The notes beneath the pieces are model-generated. The model was not told the origin of the DNA, ran no database searches, and saw only the letters and a list, made by a program, of their open reading frames with translations. Of a stretch of DNA of 64,000 nucleotides, positions 51,161 through 59,957 are shown piece after piece; position 1 is the stretch's first letter, and each line of letters starts with the position of its first letter. Made by a program: the position numbers and the translations under genes. Source of the DNA: Photobacterium profundum (GTDB taxonomy: Bacteria > Pseudomonadota > Gammaproteobacteria > Enterobacterales > Vibrionaceae). The stretch is from NCBI RefSeq assembly GCF_003026285.1, contig NZ_PYOD01000021.1, positions 21,181 to 85,180 of the forward strand, written 5' to 3'.

Positions 51161-52876
51161 TTAAGCTAGTTTTTGCTTAATCATTTCAACAACATCAGTA
51201 ACAGGTACAGCTACTTTATTGCCATCGCGGCGATCTTTATATTCCATCTCGCCATTTTCTAGGCTACGGTTGCCGATAACAATCGTGTGTGGAATACCAA
51301 TTAGCTCGATATCTTTGAACATTACACCTGGGCGTTCTTTACGATCATCAAATAATACTTCGATGCCCGCAGCCGTTAATTCAGCATACAAGCTTTCTGC
51401 TGCTGCTTTAACTTCTTCAGATTTCGCCATGTTCATCGGTACGATTGCCACTTGGAATGGTGCAAGTGCTGTCGGCCAGATAATGCCGTTTTCATCGTAG
51501 TTTTGCTCGATAGCTGATGCCACAACACGTGATACACCAATGCCGTAACAGCCCATCTCTAGAGTGACACTCTTACCATCAGGGCCAAGAACGTTACAGT
51601 TCATTTTCTCTGAGTAGTTAGTGCCTAGCTGGAAGATGTGACCAACTTCGATACCACGTTTCAGCTGGATAGTACCTTGACCACATGGGCTTAGGTCACC
51701 TTCTACAACGTTACGTAGGTCTTCCACTTGAGCAAGCTCAACATCACGGCCCCAGTTAATACCGAAGTAGTGTTTGTCATCAATGTTAGCACCAGCACCA
51801 AAATCGCTCATTACAGCTACCGAACGGTCAACGATGAATGGTAGTTCAAGGCCAACAGGACCAAGTGAACCAGGACCTGCACCAACAAGCGCACGGATTT
51901 CTGCTTCACCAGCCATTTCTAGTGGAGAAGCAACCTGTGGAAGGTTTTCTGCTTTAACTTCGTTAAGCTCGTGATCACCACGGATGATAAGTGCGATGAT
52001 GTCTGCTTCAACGTCGTCAGATGCTTTAACGAATAGAGTCTTAACTGTCTTTTCGATTGCTAGACCGTGTTGCTCTACAAGCTCTGCGATTGTTTTTGCG
52101 TTTGGCGTATCAACCAGTTCCATCTCTTGAGTTGCTGCAGCAGGCTCAGTAGTTGGAGCTAGTGCTTCTGCTTTCTCGATGTTCGCTGCGTAATCAGATT
52201 CAGAAGAGAATGCGATTAGGTCTTCGCCGCTTTCAGCAAGAACGTGGAACTCTTGAGAGCCACTGCCGCCGATTGCGCCAGAGTCTGCCAATACTGGACG
52301 GTACTCAAGGCCCATGCGGTCGAATGCTTTACAGTAAGCATCGTGCATCGCTTGGTAAGACTTTTCTAAGCCTTCTTTGTCGATATCAAAGCTGTATGCA
52401 TCCATCATAGAGAATTCGCGTGCACGCATTACGCCAAAACGAGGGCGGCGTTCATCACGGAATTTAGTCTGGATTTGATACAGGTTTAGAGGAAGCTGTT
52501 TGTAAGAGCTAATCTCGTTACGTACTAGGCTAGTCACAACTTCTTCTGCTGTCGGGCTAAGAACAAACGGACGAGAGTGACGGTCTGTGAAACGAAGTAG
52601 CTCAGGGCCCATCTTTTCTGAACGGCCAGTCTCTTCCCAAAGCTCAAACGGTTGAACTACGGGCATCAAGATTTCAACGGCACCTGCATTATCGATCTCT
52701 TGGCGAACGATATTTTCGACTTTACGCAGTACACGTAGACCAGTAGGTAGCCAAGTATATAAACCTGAAGCTAGCTTACGGATCATACCTGCACGTAGCA
52801 TCAGCTGGTGGCTGATAACTTCTGCGTCGTTTGGAGTCTCCTTCAACGTGGAAAGAAGATAGTTACTGGTACGCAT
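51161..52876 (-). CDS. proS: Prolyl-tRNA synthetase
   Basis: This 571-residue class II synthetase (E. coli 572) charges tRNA-Pro. Motif 2 is in FRDERRPRFGVMRAREFSMMDAY and motif 3 in GCYGIGVSRVVASAIEQ. The bacterial editing domain, which removes mischarged alanine, lies between them (about residues 225-400; GDHELNEVKAENL). The C-terminal anticodon domain ends the protein. It carries its own terminator and is transcribed toward the patatin gene. Confidence 0.98.
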   Translation of the reverse strand: MRTSNYLLSTLKETPNDAEVISHQLMLRAGMIRKLASGLYTWLPTGLRVLRKVENIVRQEIDNAGAVEILMPVVQPFELWEETGRSEKMGPELLRFTDRHSRPFVLSPTAEEVVTSLVRNEISSYKQLPLNLYQIQTKFRDERRPRFGVMRAREFSMMDAYSFDIDKEGLEKSYQAMHDAYCKAFDRMGLEYRPVLADSGAIGGSGSQEFHVLAESGEDLIAFSSESDYAANIEKAEALAPTTEPAAATQEMELVDTPNAKTIAELVEQHGLAIEKTVKTLFVKASDDVEADIIALIIRGDHELNEVKAENLPQVASPLEMAGEAEIRALVGAGPGSLGPVGLELPFIVDRSVAVMSDFGAGANIDDKHYFGINWGRDVELAQVEDLRNVVEGDLSPCGQGTIQLKRGIEVGHIFQLGTNYSEKMNCNVLGPDGKSVTLEMGCYGIGVSRVVASAIEQNYDENGIIWPTALAPFQVAIVPMNMAKSEEVKAAAESLYAELTAAGIEVLFDDRKERPGVMFKDIELIGIPHTIVIGNRSLENGEMEYKDRRDGNKVAVPVTDVVEMIKQKLA

Positions 52877-52967
52877 TGATGGTATCCGTTTGTTGAGAAT
52901 TTTAAGTGAAGGGGATTATATTATCAGCCAAAAGGCTAATCGCCAAAGAGAACAAGCGTGATCTCAC

Positions 52968-53669
52968 TTATTCTACGGTTGTTTCAATGGTAGTAACGGT
53001 AACGAGACCATCTTGTACGGTAAATTTCACGTTGAAATTAAATAAATGGACAGCATATTCCTTAGTGTCTACTTTATTTTTTTTATAAGCGGGCCGAGGG
53101 TCTTGAGCCAATACTTCCCGAATAACGTTTTGCTGGTAAGCGTTGTCATCCATTTTTAATTGTTCTAATGCTGTATCAGTAAACACAACGGGTAAGGTCT
53201 CGGGTTCATCCGCGGCAAAACCACCCAGTGCTTGTGGCAAACTATCTGAATAAGGTACGTAAGGCTTTATATCGATAATCGGTGTGCCATTAACTAAGTC
53301 AACACCACCTAATTCAATAATAATATCACTGCCTTTTTGGCGTATCCCTTTCAGTTCAACAGCAGACATCCCAATACCGTTTGGGCGAAATGTTGCTCTA
53401 CTCGCAAAGACACCAATACGTTCGTTACCACCTAAACGAGGGGGCCTTACTGTTGGTCGCCAGCCAGCTTCAAGGTTTTGATTGAATAAAAATAATAACC
53501 AGAGATGGCTGAATTGTTCGATGCCCCTCACTGCCTCTATAGTATTGGCATTGCCTTGCAAGATGATTTCTGAGCATGCGCTGGGTACTAACCCCGGTTG
53601 ACGTGGAACTGCAAACTTTTCTTTATAAGGCGACCGAACAATACCAATAGGTTCAATGCTGTAAGACAT
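52968..53669 (-). CDS. trmO: tRNA (N6-threonylcarbamoyladenosine37-N6)-methyltransferase TrmO
   Basis: This 233-residue protein matches E. coli TrmO (YaeB/TsaA, 235), which methylates t6A37 of some tRNAs using S-adenosylmethionine. Conserved parts are IGIVRSPYKEKFAVPRQPGL, RGIEQFSHLWLLFLFNQN and RATFRPNGIGMSAVEL. The ATG at 53669 is chosen because the family starts with MxxxxIEPIG; the 40 open codons before it run into the rpmJ2 promoter. It is downstream of proS in the opposite order to E. coli but is still its neighbour. Confidence 0.92.
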   Translation of the reverse strand: MSYSIEPIGIVRSPYKEKFAVPRQPGLVPSACSEIILQGNANTIEAVRGIEQFSHLWLLFLFNQNLEAGWRPTVRPPRLGGNERIGVFASRATFRPNGIGMSAVELKGIRQKGSDIIIELGGVDLVNGTPIIDIKPYVPYSDSLPQALGGFAADEPETLPVVFTDTALEQLKMDDNAYQQNVIREVLAQDPRPAYKKNKVDTKEYAVHLFNFNVKFTVQDGLVTVTTIETTVE

Positions 53670-53731
53670 AAAGCGTGACCTGTTATAGATAGCAAAGAGT
53701 AAGTAGCGCAGAACATACCATAAAAAACGCC

Positions 53732-53780
53732 TTGACTCAGCGATGATAAAATATGATATTGTTATGTTATAACATAGCAA
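53732..53780 (+). promoter_or_regulatory. rpmJ2 promoter with a Zur-like operator
   Basis: TTGACT (53732-53737) and GATATT (53755-53760) are 17 bp apart. The start region is covered by the palindrome TATGTTATAACATA (53763-53776), which extends with one mismatched pair to 53759-53780. It matches the general Zur operator pattern GTTATnnTATAAC found before zinc-sparing ribosomal genes. Confidence 0.75.
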
Positions 53781-53803
53781 TCGATTCAAGCAAAGAGAAT
53801 AGA

Positions 53804-53944
53804 ATGAAAGTTGTTAGCTCATTAAAAAGTGCAAAATTGCGTCACCGTGATTGTCAGGTCATTAAACGTCGTGGGCGAGTATTCGTGATTTGTAAATCAA
53901 ATCCACGATTTAAAGCGGTGCAGGGGAAGGCAAAGAAAAAGTAG
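53804..53944 (+). CDS. rpmJ2: Zinc-independent ribosomal protein L36 paralogue (RpmJ2, YkgO-like)
   Basis: This 46-residue protein is the C-minus type of L36. It has KVVSSLKSAKLRHRDCQVIKR and RRGRVFVICKSNPRFKAVQ and lacks the four-ligand zinc ribbon of RpmJ. In zinc-starved cells such proteins replace the zinc form, freeing zinc. The ATG at 53804 is used; the 17 codons open before it are promoter and operator. Upstream is a Zur-like palindrome, and a terminator follows directly. Confidence 0.93.
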   Translation: MKVVSSLKSAKLRHRDCQVIKRRGRVFVICKSNPRFKAVQGKAKKK

Positions 53945-53960
53945 TGGTGGTAAAAATCAA

Positions 53961-53994
53961 AAAAGAGGCGCCAATATCAGGCGCCTCTTTTGTT
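53961..53994. terminator. Bidirectional terminator between rpmJ2 and metQ
   Basis: AAAAGAGGCGCC and GGCGCCTCTTTT form a perfect 12-bp stem with a 7-base loop between convergent genes. Confidence 0.93.
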
Positions 53995-54038
53995 TTTTCA
54001 TACGATTCTTTTAGTCTGCAAGTTGTTCTGCTAAGGGA

Positions 54039-54854
54039 TTACCAGCCTTTAACTGCGCCACCTTGAAAAATTTCTTGTGCCGCGTTGTAAACAACATCAG
54101 ATTGGTAAGCTTTTAAGAATGTCTGCACATTTTCAGCATTCACATTATCTTCACGTGCAACAATTAGGTTTACATACGGAGATTCTTTGTCTTCAACGAA
54201 TACACCATCACGCTCAGGTGTTAGGTTGATGCTGCTTGCGTATGTTGTGTTAATAATCGCCAGTTGAACATCATCTAGAGAGCGTGGAAGCTGTGCTGCT
54301 TCAAGTTCAACAATTTTTAGGTTCTTGGGGCTGCTTACAATATCAAGCACTGTTGCTGTTAAACCAGCGCCTTCTTTTAGCGTTAGTAGACCTTGTTGTT
54401 GCAATAGTAGTAAAGAACGACCAAGGTTTGTTGGATCATTCGGAACTGCAATTTGATCGCCATCTTTTAGCTCGTCAAGTGATTTGATTTTGCTTGAGTA
54501 AGCAGCAATTGGGTATACAAAAGAGTTACCCACAATGGCAAACTTGTAACCACGGTCAGTCATTTGCTGATCTAGGTAAGGTTTATGTTGGAATGCATTA
54601 ATATCAATAGAGCCTTCTTCTAAAGCTGCGTTTGGTGAAACGTAATCAGTAAAAGTGATTAACTCAACATCTAATCCGTATGTTTTCTTTGCTTCTTTCG
54701 CAGCCACTTCGGCAACTTGTGCTTCAGCGCCTGCCATTACCCCAATTTTGATTTTGCTATTATCAACAACAGCTTCTTTTTCGCCACAACCTGTTAATAC
54801 AAGTGCAGATGCTAGGCCTGCGACTGCAACAATATTTTTCAAATTAAACGCCAT
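54039..54854 (-). CDS. metQ: D/L-methionine ABC transporter substrate-binding lipoprotein MetQ
   Basis: This 271-residue lipoprotein captures methionine in the periplasm for the MetNI transporter. The lipobox is LVLTGC (cysteine at about residue 23). NLPA-family parts include ITFTDYVSPNAALEEGSIDINAFQHKPYLDQQ (split across the fold) and IAVPNDPTNLGRSLLLLQQ. The ATG at 54854 is chosen for its AAGGAGAAG site and for giving a proper signal peptide. It is the third gene of metNIQ, 103 bases after metI. Confidence 0.94.
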   Translation of the reverse strand: MAFNLKNIVAVAGLASALVLTGCGEKEAVVDNSKIKIGVMAGAEAQVAEVAAKEAKKTYGLDVELITFTDYVSPNAALEEGSIDINAFQHKPYLDQQMTDRGYKFAIVGNSFVYPIAAYSSKIKSLDELKDGDQIAVPNDPTNLGRSLLLLQQQGLLTLKEGAGLTATVLDIVSSPKNLKIVELEAAQLPRSLDDVQLAIINTTYASSINLTPERDGVFVEDKESPYVNLIVAREDNVNAENVQTFLKAYQSDVVYNAAQEIFQGGAVKGW

Positions 54855-54957
54855 GGTGCTTCTCCTTAACTGGGGTATTCCCTGATTTTTTAATAGCCAT
54901 TTCTTTATTGTATGCATGAAATGGCTATGCAGTTTTTAGTATTAATGAATGTTCTAC

Positions 54958-55644
54958 TTATCGATGATCTACACGTTTAACCAAGTGATCACCAACCGAT
55001 TGAATAAGTTGTACTAAGATGACCAGCATAACAACAGTGATCATCATAACGGTGCCATCAAAGCGTTGGTAACCATAACGGATCCCCACATCGCCAAGGC
55101 CGCCCCCACCTACTGTGCCTGCCATTGCAGAATAGCTTACGAGAGTGACTAGGGTAATGGTTATCGCATTAATGATGCCCGGCAATGCTTCTGGTAATAG
55201 AACTTTAGTAACGATTTGCTGAGGTGTCGCGCCCATTGCCTGTGCTGCTTCTACTAAGCCTGACGGCACTTCCAGTAATGCGCCTTCGACCAAGCGTGCA
55301 ATAAATGGAATCGCACCAACGGTGAGCGGTACAATTGCTGCAGCCGTTCCGATTGAGCTACCTACGATAAAGCGAGTAAAAGGAATAATGGCGACAAGTA
55401 AAATGATAAAAGGGATAGATCGCCCAATATTGACAACGGTACCCAGCACTTTGTTTAAGGTACGGTTTTCAAGCTGGCCACCTTCTTTACTTAAGTGTAA
55501 AGCGACACCTAGCGGAATACCGAGTGCAAAGCCGATAAGCCCTGATGCAAACACCATCGTTAAGGTTTGACCTAGTGCTTCAACCAATAGATACGTTAAC
55601 CGTTCATTGGTTTCCCACCAACTGCTTATTGAATCAAGCAACAT
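54958..55644 (-). CDS. metI: Methionine ABC transporter permease MetI
   Basis: This 228-residue inner membrane permease has about five to six membrane segments. The ABC coupling motif is EAAQAMGATPQQIVTKVLLPEALPG, where EAA and the glycine contact MetN. E. coli MetI is 217 residues. Its start overlaps the end of metN by 11 bases, which suggests coupled translation. Confidence 0.95.
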   Translation of the reverse strand: MLLDSISSWWETNERLTYLLVEALGQTLTMVFASGLIGFALGIPLGVALHLSKEGGQLENRTLNKVLGTVVNIGRSIPFIILLVAIIPFTRFIVGSSIGTAAAIVPLTVGAIPFIARLVEGALLEVPSGLVEAAQAMGATPQQIVTKVLLPEALPGIINAITITLVTLVSYSAMAGTVGGGGLGDVGIRYGYQRFDGTVMMITVVMLVILVQLIQSVGDHLVKRVDHR

Positions 55645-56668
55645 AACCTAATACCTCTACATTCACTTTATGATCACGCAAGAAAGCGATAGCTTGCTCT
55701 GCTGCTTGTTCTGTTCCAAATAATTCTGCCAACATTAAGCCAAATTTAACGCCACCGGCATAATCCATATCTGAACTTAAAATGCTGATGTCGATATTAA
55801 ACTCTCTGGCGACTTGGCTAATCAAAGGGGCATTAACGGAAGCGCCTGTAAACTCTAAACGAATAAGAGGATAGCTACCTGCGACTCTTTCTGGTGTCAT
55901 GCGGGCTTGAAAGTCAGCCGGGATTGATAAGTCTAATGTCGAGCGGATAAATTCGCGCGCGAGTTCTGTTTTTGGGTGAGCGAAGATATCACCAACAGGC
56001 CCTTTTTCGACTAACTCACCATCACCAATAATGGCAACTTGTGAGCAGATACTTTTAACCACATCCATTTCATGCGTGATTAATAAGATCGTTAGGTTTA
56101 ATTCGCGGTTAATCTCGCGTAATAGCTCTAGAATTGACTGTGTTGTTGCAGGATCAAGTGCACTTGTTGCTTCATCGCATAACAATACTTTCGGATCTGA
56201 CGCTAGTGCTCGGGCAATCGCAACGCGCTGCTTTTGACCACCGCTTAAGTTACAAGGGTAGGTATCATTTTTATCGGCAAGACCAACAAGCTTTAGCAGT
56301 CCATCCACTTTTTCTTTTATATCGTTGTTAGATACGCCAGCTAACTCTAACGGTAGCGCTACGTTTTCGAAAACAGTACGTGACGATAAAAGGTTGAAGT
56401 GTTGAAAAATCATGCCAATTTTTCGACGAGCCAATGTTAATTCTTTATTGGAAAGTTGAGTTAGGTCGACATCGTCAACAATGATATGTCCGTTTGTCGG
56501 GCGCTCTAACAAGTTAACGCAACGAATTAACGTACTTTTACCTGCACCAGAAGAGCCTATAACGCCAAAAATAGTACCTTGCTCAATAGTCAGGTTAATA
56601 TCGCTAAGCGCATTGATCGCTCGCTCACCTTGATAGAACACTTTATTAACTCTATTTATTTCTATCAT
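55634..56668 (-). CDS. metN: Methionine ABC transporter ATPase MetN
   Basis: This 344-residue ATPase (E. coli 343) powers methionine uptake. Walker A is GSSGAGKST, the signature is LSGGQKQRVAIARAL, Walker B is VLLCDEATSALD, and the switch histidine is in LLITHEMD. The C-terminal 100 residues form the ACT-like domain that binds methionine and inhibits transport (LDLSIPADF to the end). The ATG at 56668 is chosen because AGGAAG precedes it and the family begins MIEI; 27 open codons upstream are leader. A MetJ-like operator lies upstream. Confidence 0.96.
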   Translation of the reverse strand: MIEINRVNKVFYQGERAINALSDINLTIEQGTIFGVIGSSGAGKSTLIRCVNLLERPTNGHIIVDDVDLTQLSNKELTLARRKIGMIFQHFNLLSSRTVFENVALPLELAGVSNNDIKEKVDGLLKLVGLADKNDTYPCNLSGGQKQRVAIARALASDPKVLLCDEATSALDPATTQSILELLREINRELNLTILLITHEMDVVKSICSQVAIIGDGELVEKGPVGDIFAHPKTELAREFIRSTLDLSIPADFQARMTPERVAGSYPLIRLEFTGASVNAPLISQVAREFNIDISILSSDMDYAGGVKFGLMLAELFGTEQAAEQAIAFLRDHKVNVEVLGYVA

Positions 56669-56767
56669 CGAACTTCCTGAATCTAGATAAAAGTAATGCT
56701 GTTGTTTGTGTTTACATTGTAATTGTTTTGTTCTTAATGTGACATTCAATCGTAAACTGTTGTGATG

Positions 56768-56829
56768 ATGCTAGGGTGTCTAGATGGCTAAGTCAATAGC
56801 TATTTTTACGTCTAGATGGCTAAACGTGA
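56768..56829 (-). promoter_or_regulatory. metNIQ promoter with MetJ-like boxes
   Basis: On the minus strand TTGACT (56796-56791) and TAGCAT (56773-56768) are 17 bp apart. Around them lie boxes like the MetJ half-site AGACGTCT: TTACGTCT, AGATGGCT and AAACGTGA in direct 8-bp register at 56806-56829, and another AGATGGCT at 56782-56789. The two copies of GTCTAGATGGCTAA are exactly 32 bp apart, four met-box units. Confidence 0.75.
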
Positions 56830-56965
56830 AAGTTAGGCTCTTTCTAGCGCCTTGAATGACAGGTGTATAGCGCAGAATCTGATAAACAGGTGAATCACAT
56901 TCTAAGCCGTGCCATAATCTGCTTATACGCAATATTGCCGCAAATACTATATAGAGGGCTAACTC

Positions 56966-57520
56966 TTGGCCAATCCAGCAGTCTTTATCGATCGTGATGG
57001 CGTAATTAACGTTGATCATGGCTATGTTCATACAGTAGATGACTTTGAATACATAGACGGTGTATTTGAAGCATGTAAAAAGCTTAAAGATATGGGCTAC
57101 TTGCTTATTTTAGTAACGAACCAAGCAGGGATTGCGCGTGGTATGTACACCGAAGCGGAATTTACCCGTTTAACGGAGTGGATGGATTGGAACTTCGTTG
57201 ATCATGATGTTGAGTTTGACGGCATTTATTATTGCCCGCATCACCCAACAGAGGGTAAAGGCGAATATTTACAAGATTGTGATTGCCGCAAACCTGAACC
57301 GGGTATGTTGCTTTCTGCATGTGAAGAGTTTGACATCGATATGGATAACTCAATCATGATTGGCGATAAAACCGATGATATGACAGCAGCAACGACGGCG
57401 AACGTTGGTACTAAAATACTTGTTCGTACAGGTAAGCCTGTTACCGAGCAAGGTGAAGCATTAGCAAGTGTTGTACTTGATAGTATTGCTGATGTACCAG
57501 CTTGGTTAGCTGCACGCTAA
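56966..57520 (+). CDS. gmhB: D-glycero-beta-D-manno-heptose 1,7-bisphosphate 7-phosphatase GmhB
   Basis: This 184-residue HAD-type phosphatase acts in ADP-heptose synthesis for the lipopolysaccharide inner core. The nucleophile motif is FIDRDGVINVDHGY, followed by VTNQAGIARG (motif II), the zinc-loop histidine and cysteines in YYCPHHPTEGKGEYLQDCDCRKP and a late GDKTDDMTAA (motif IV). It starts with TTG at 56966, with AGAGGG before it. metNIQ is divergent, as in E. coli. Confidence 0.94.
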   Translation: MANPAVFIDRDGVINVDHGYVHTVDDFEYIDGVFEACKKLKDMGYLLILVTNQAGIARGMYTEAEFTRLTEWMDWNFVDHDVEFDGIYYCPHHPTEGKGEYLQDCDCRKPEPGMLLSACEEFDIDMDNSIMIGDKTDDMTAATTANVGTKILVRTGKPVTEQGEALASVVLDSIADVPAWLAAR

Positions 57521-57548
57521 TCATTTTTTTGCTGAACATCTTGTATAA

Positions 57549-57576
57549 AAAAGGTCGCAGATTAGCGGCCTTTTTT
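57549..57576 (+). terminator. Terminator after gmhB
   Basis: AAAGGTCGC and GCGGCCTTT pair with one G-T pair around a 6-base loop, then TTT follows. From here to 57860 there is no gene; the AT-rich stretch presumably holds the promoter of the ABC operon. Confidence 0.85.
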
Positions 57577-57859
57577 GTACTTAAATTTTAGTCAACTAGT
57601 TAAAATTTAAGAGATAGCTAACTTTTGAGTAAAAGATATCGTTATGCCTTGTTTTCTATTGTATATAAATCAGTTTCCCGATATGAATAAAGGCTGTTGA
57701 AAGCGCAATTGTATTTATATAAATATCAATAACGGTAACCATTCAGGAAGATCGGTTATACGTAAGATCGTTGAAATAAATTTCACCTGCTATCTTTCTA
57801 TATAGGTGCTTACTGTATAGGTACTTAGTGATCGTCGTTGACAAGGAGTTAGTCTATAG

Positions 57860-58885
57860 ATGTTGTCATATTTTCTTCGGCGGATGATGTTAGTCATTCC
57901 GACCTTTCTCGGCATTACGCTTCTTATCTTCACAATTACTCGGTTTGTACCTGGTGGGCCTGTTGAGCGAATGCTTGCAAGTATGCAGGCACAAGGCGAT
58001 GTTGCTGCATCCATTTCTACTCCCGGCGGAAGCAGCGCGCTTTCTGAAACTCAAATCGCAGAGCTGAATGCTTTTTACGGTTTAGATAAACCTGTATTTG
58101 AAGCATATACCCAATGGCTAGGCAAACTATTAACGTTAGACTTTGGTGAATCAACCCGATATTACGAACCTGTATGGGGAATGATAGCCGAACGTTTTCC
58201 AGTATCCGCATTCTATGGTGGGATGACTTTTTTTATTAGTTACTTTATTTCGATTCCATTGGGTTATTACAAAGCCATGCGACATGGAACGATATTTGAC
58301 TCAAGTTCATCCATTTTGATTTTTGTTGGCTATGCACTTCCTGGCTATGTGGTGGGCGTTTTACTGATTACGTTATTTAGTTATCACTTGGAATGGTTCC
58401 CGATGGGGGGATTTGTGGATGACGACTTTGATGATTACGAAACGTTTTATGAACAAGTTAAAGATATTATGTGGCATGCCGTGCTCCCTTTGATTTGTTA
58501 TTTAATAGGGGATTTTGCGACCTTAACAATGACCATGAAAAATAATCTAATGGAAAACCTATCGTCAGATTATGTACGTACAGCAATAGCCAAAGGTTTG
58601 CCCTTTAAAGACGCGGTACGTAAACATGCTTTACGTAATAGTTTAATACCTGTCGCGAGTCATTTTGGTAACTCTTTGCTTTTCTTTATGACCGGATCAT
58701 TTTTGATCGAGGTTATCTTTAATATTGATGGTATTGGGTTACTGGGGTACGAATCAATCGTTGAACGTGATTACCCCGTTGTAATGGGGATAGTGGCGAT
58801 CAATGCCGTGCTTTTAATGATCGGAAATATTCTGTCTGATATCTGCGTTGCAATTGCCGACCCTCGTGTAAAGTTTGGAGTGTAA
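57860..58885 (+). CDS. Peptide ABC transporter permease (OppB/YejB-like)
   Basis: This 341-residue permease has six membrane segments and the N-terminal DppB/OppB signature MLSYFLRRMMLVIPTFLGITLLIF followed by a periplasmic loop ending in LDFGES. The ABC coupling region is YVRTAIAKGLPFKDAVRKHALRNSLIP. It resembles YejB more than OppB in length. It is the first gene of a five-gene operon. AAGGAG lies 11 bases before the ATG. Confidence 0.88.
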   Translation: MLSYFLRRMMLVIPTFLGITLLIFTITRFVPGGPVERMLASMQAQGDVAASISTPGGSSALSETQIAELNAFYGLDKPVFEAYTQWLGKLLTLDFGESTRYYEPVWGMIAERFPVSAFYGGMTFFISYFISIPLGYYKAMRHGTIFDSSSSILIFVGYALPGYVVGVLLITLFSYHLEWFPMGGFVDDDFDDYETFYEQVKDIMWHAVLPLICYLIGDFATLTMTMKNNLMENLSSDYVRTAIAKGLPFKDAVRKHALRNSLIPVASHFGNSLLFFMTGSFLIEVIFNIDGIGLLGYESIVERDYPVVMGIVAINAVLLMIGNILSDICVAIADPRVKFGV

Positions 58886-59929
58886 ATGATGAAACTTAAT
58901 CCTCTTACACTGAAAAAAATCAAACGTTTTAAAGAAATAAAGCGTGGGTATTTATCCTTCTTAATCTTATCTTGCTTGCTGCTTTTATCGCTGGTGGCCG
59001 AAGTCTTTATTAATAGTAAGGCGTTGATAGTGAAATATGAGGGTGATTTATATTTCCCAGTTATAAGTGATGTAAGAAAAGGGACAACGTTTGGTCTTTC
59101 GTATTTAAAAGAAACGGATTACCGAGAGTTACAGCAAGTCTTTGAACAACAAAATAGTGATAATTTTGTGGTGCTACCGCTTGTGCCTTGGAATCCTTAC
59201 GAGCAAGATTTTAGCGGTGATTATCCTCCTACAGCACCAAGCTTTGAAGATAAGCATTACCTTGGAACAGACACCATCGGACGCGATATTTTAGCACGTT
59301 TAGTTTATGGCTTTAGAATTGCGATGGGCTTTGCTTTGATGACAATGGTGAGCTCATACGCGATTGGCGTTGCTGTTGGGTGTGCGATGGGTTTCTGGGG
59401 AGGGAAGTTTGATTTGGTTGCCCAGCGTTTAATAGAAGTCTGGTCAATGGTACCTTTTTTATATGTCATTATGATCTTGGTTTCGATTACTCGTCCTACA
59501 TTCTCTTTATTTGTCGCCATTAACGTACTTTTTGGTTGGATGGGAATAACCTGGTACATGCGTACGATGACTTATAAAGAATCTGCCCGAGAATATGTGG
59601 TGGCAGCTCGCGCACTTGGCGCATCAACATTCCGAATTTTGTTTAAGCACATTTTGCCCAATACCATGGTCATGATTGTAACGTTAGCGCCATTTACCAT
59701 TGCGGCAAATATTACAGCATTAACCGCGTTAGATTATTTAGGACTGGGTTTAATGCCCCCCACACCAAGTTGGGGCGATTTACTGCAACAAGGAAAATCA
59801 AACTTAGATTCACCGTGGATAGCATCATCAGTCGTTGCTGCTATTGTTATGGTGCTCGTCATGGTGACATTTATAGGTGAAGGTATTCGTGAAGCTTTCG
59901 ACCCTAAAAAATATACACGCTATATTTAA
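58886..59929 (+). CDS. Peptide ABC transporter permease (OppC/YejE-like)
   Basis: This 347-residue permease begins directly after the stop of the first permease. Membrane segment 1 is LSFLILSCLLLLSLVAEVFI, followed by a long periplasmic loop typical of YejE (residues 40-130) ending in LGTDTIGRDILARLVYGFR. The coupling motif is YVVAARALGASTFRILFKHILPN. It pairs with the YejB-like protein to form the pore. Confidence 0.88.
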   Translation: MMKLNPLTLKKIKRFKEIKRGYLSFLILSCLLLLSLVAEVFINSKALIVKYEGDLYFPVISDVRKGTTFGLSYLKETDYRELQQVFEQQNSDNFVVLPLVPWNPYEQDFSGDYPPTAPSFEDKHYLGTDTIGRDILARLVYGFRIAMGFALMTMVSSYAIGVAVGCAMGFWGGKFDLVAQRLIEVWSMVPFLYVIMILVSITRPTFSLFVAINVLFGWMGITWYMRTMTYKESAREYVVAARALGASTFRILFKHILPNTMVMIVTLAPFTIAANITALTALDYLGLGLMPPTPSWGDLLQQGKSNLDSPWIASSVVAAIVMVLVMVTFIGEGIREAFDPKKYTRYI

Positions 59930-59957
59930 GGTTCACGTATCAACAAGGATGTTAATA

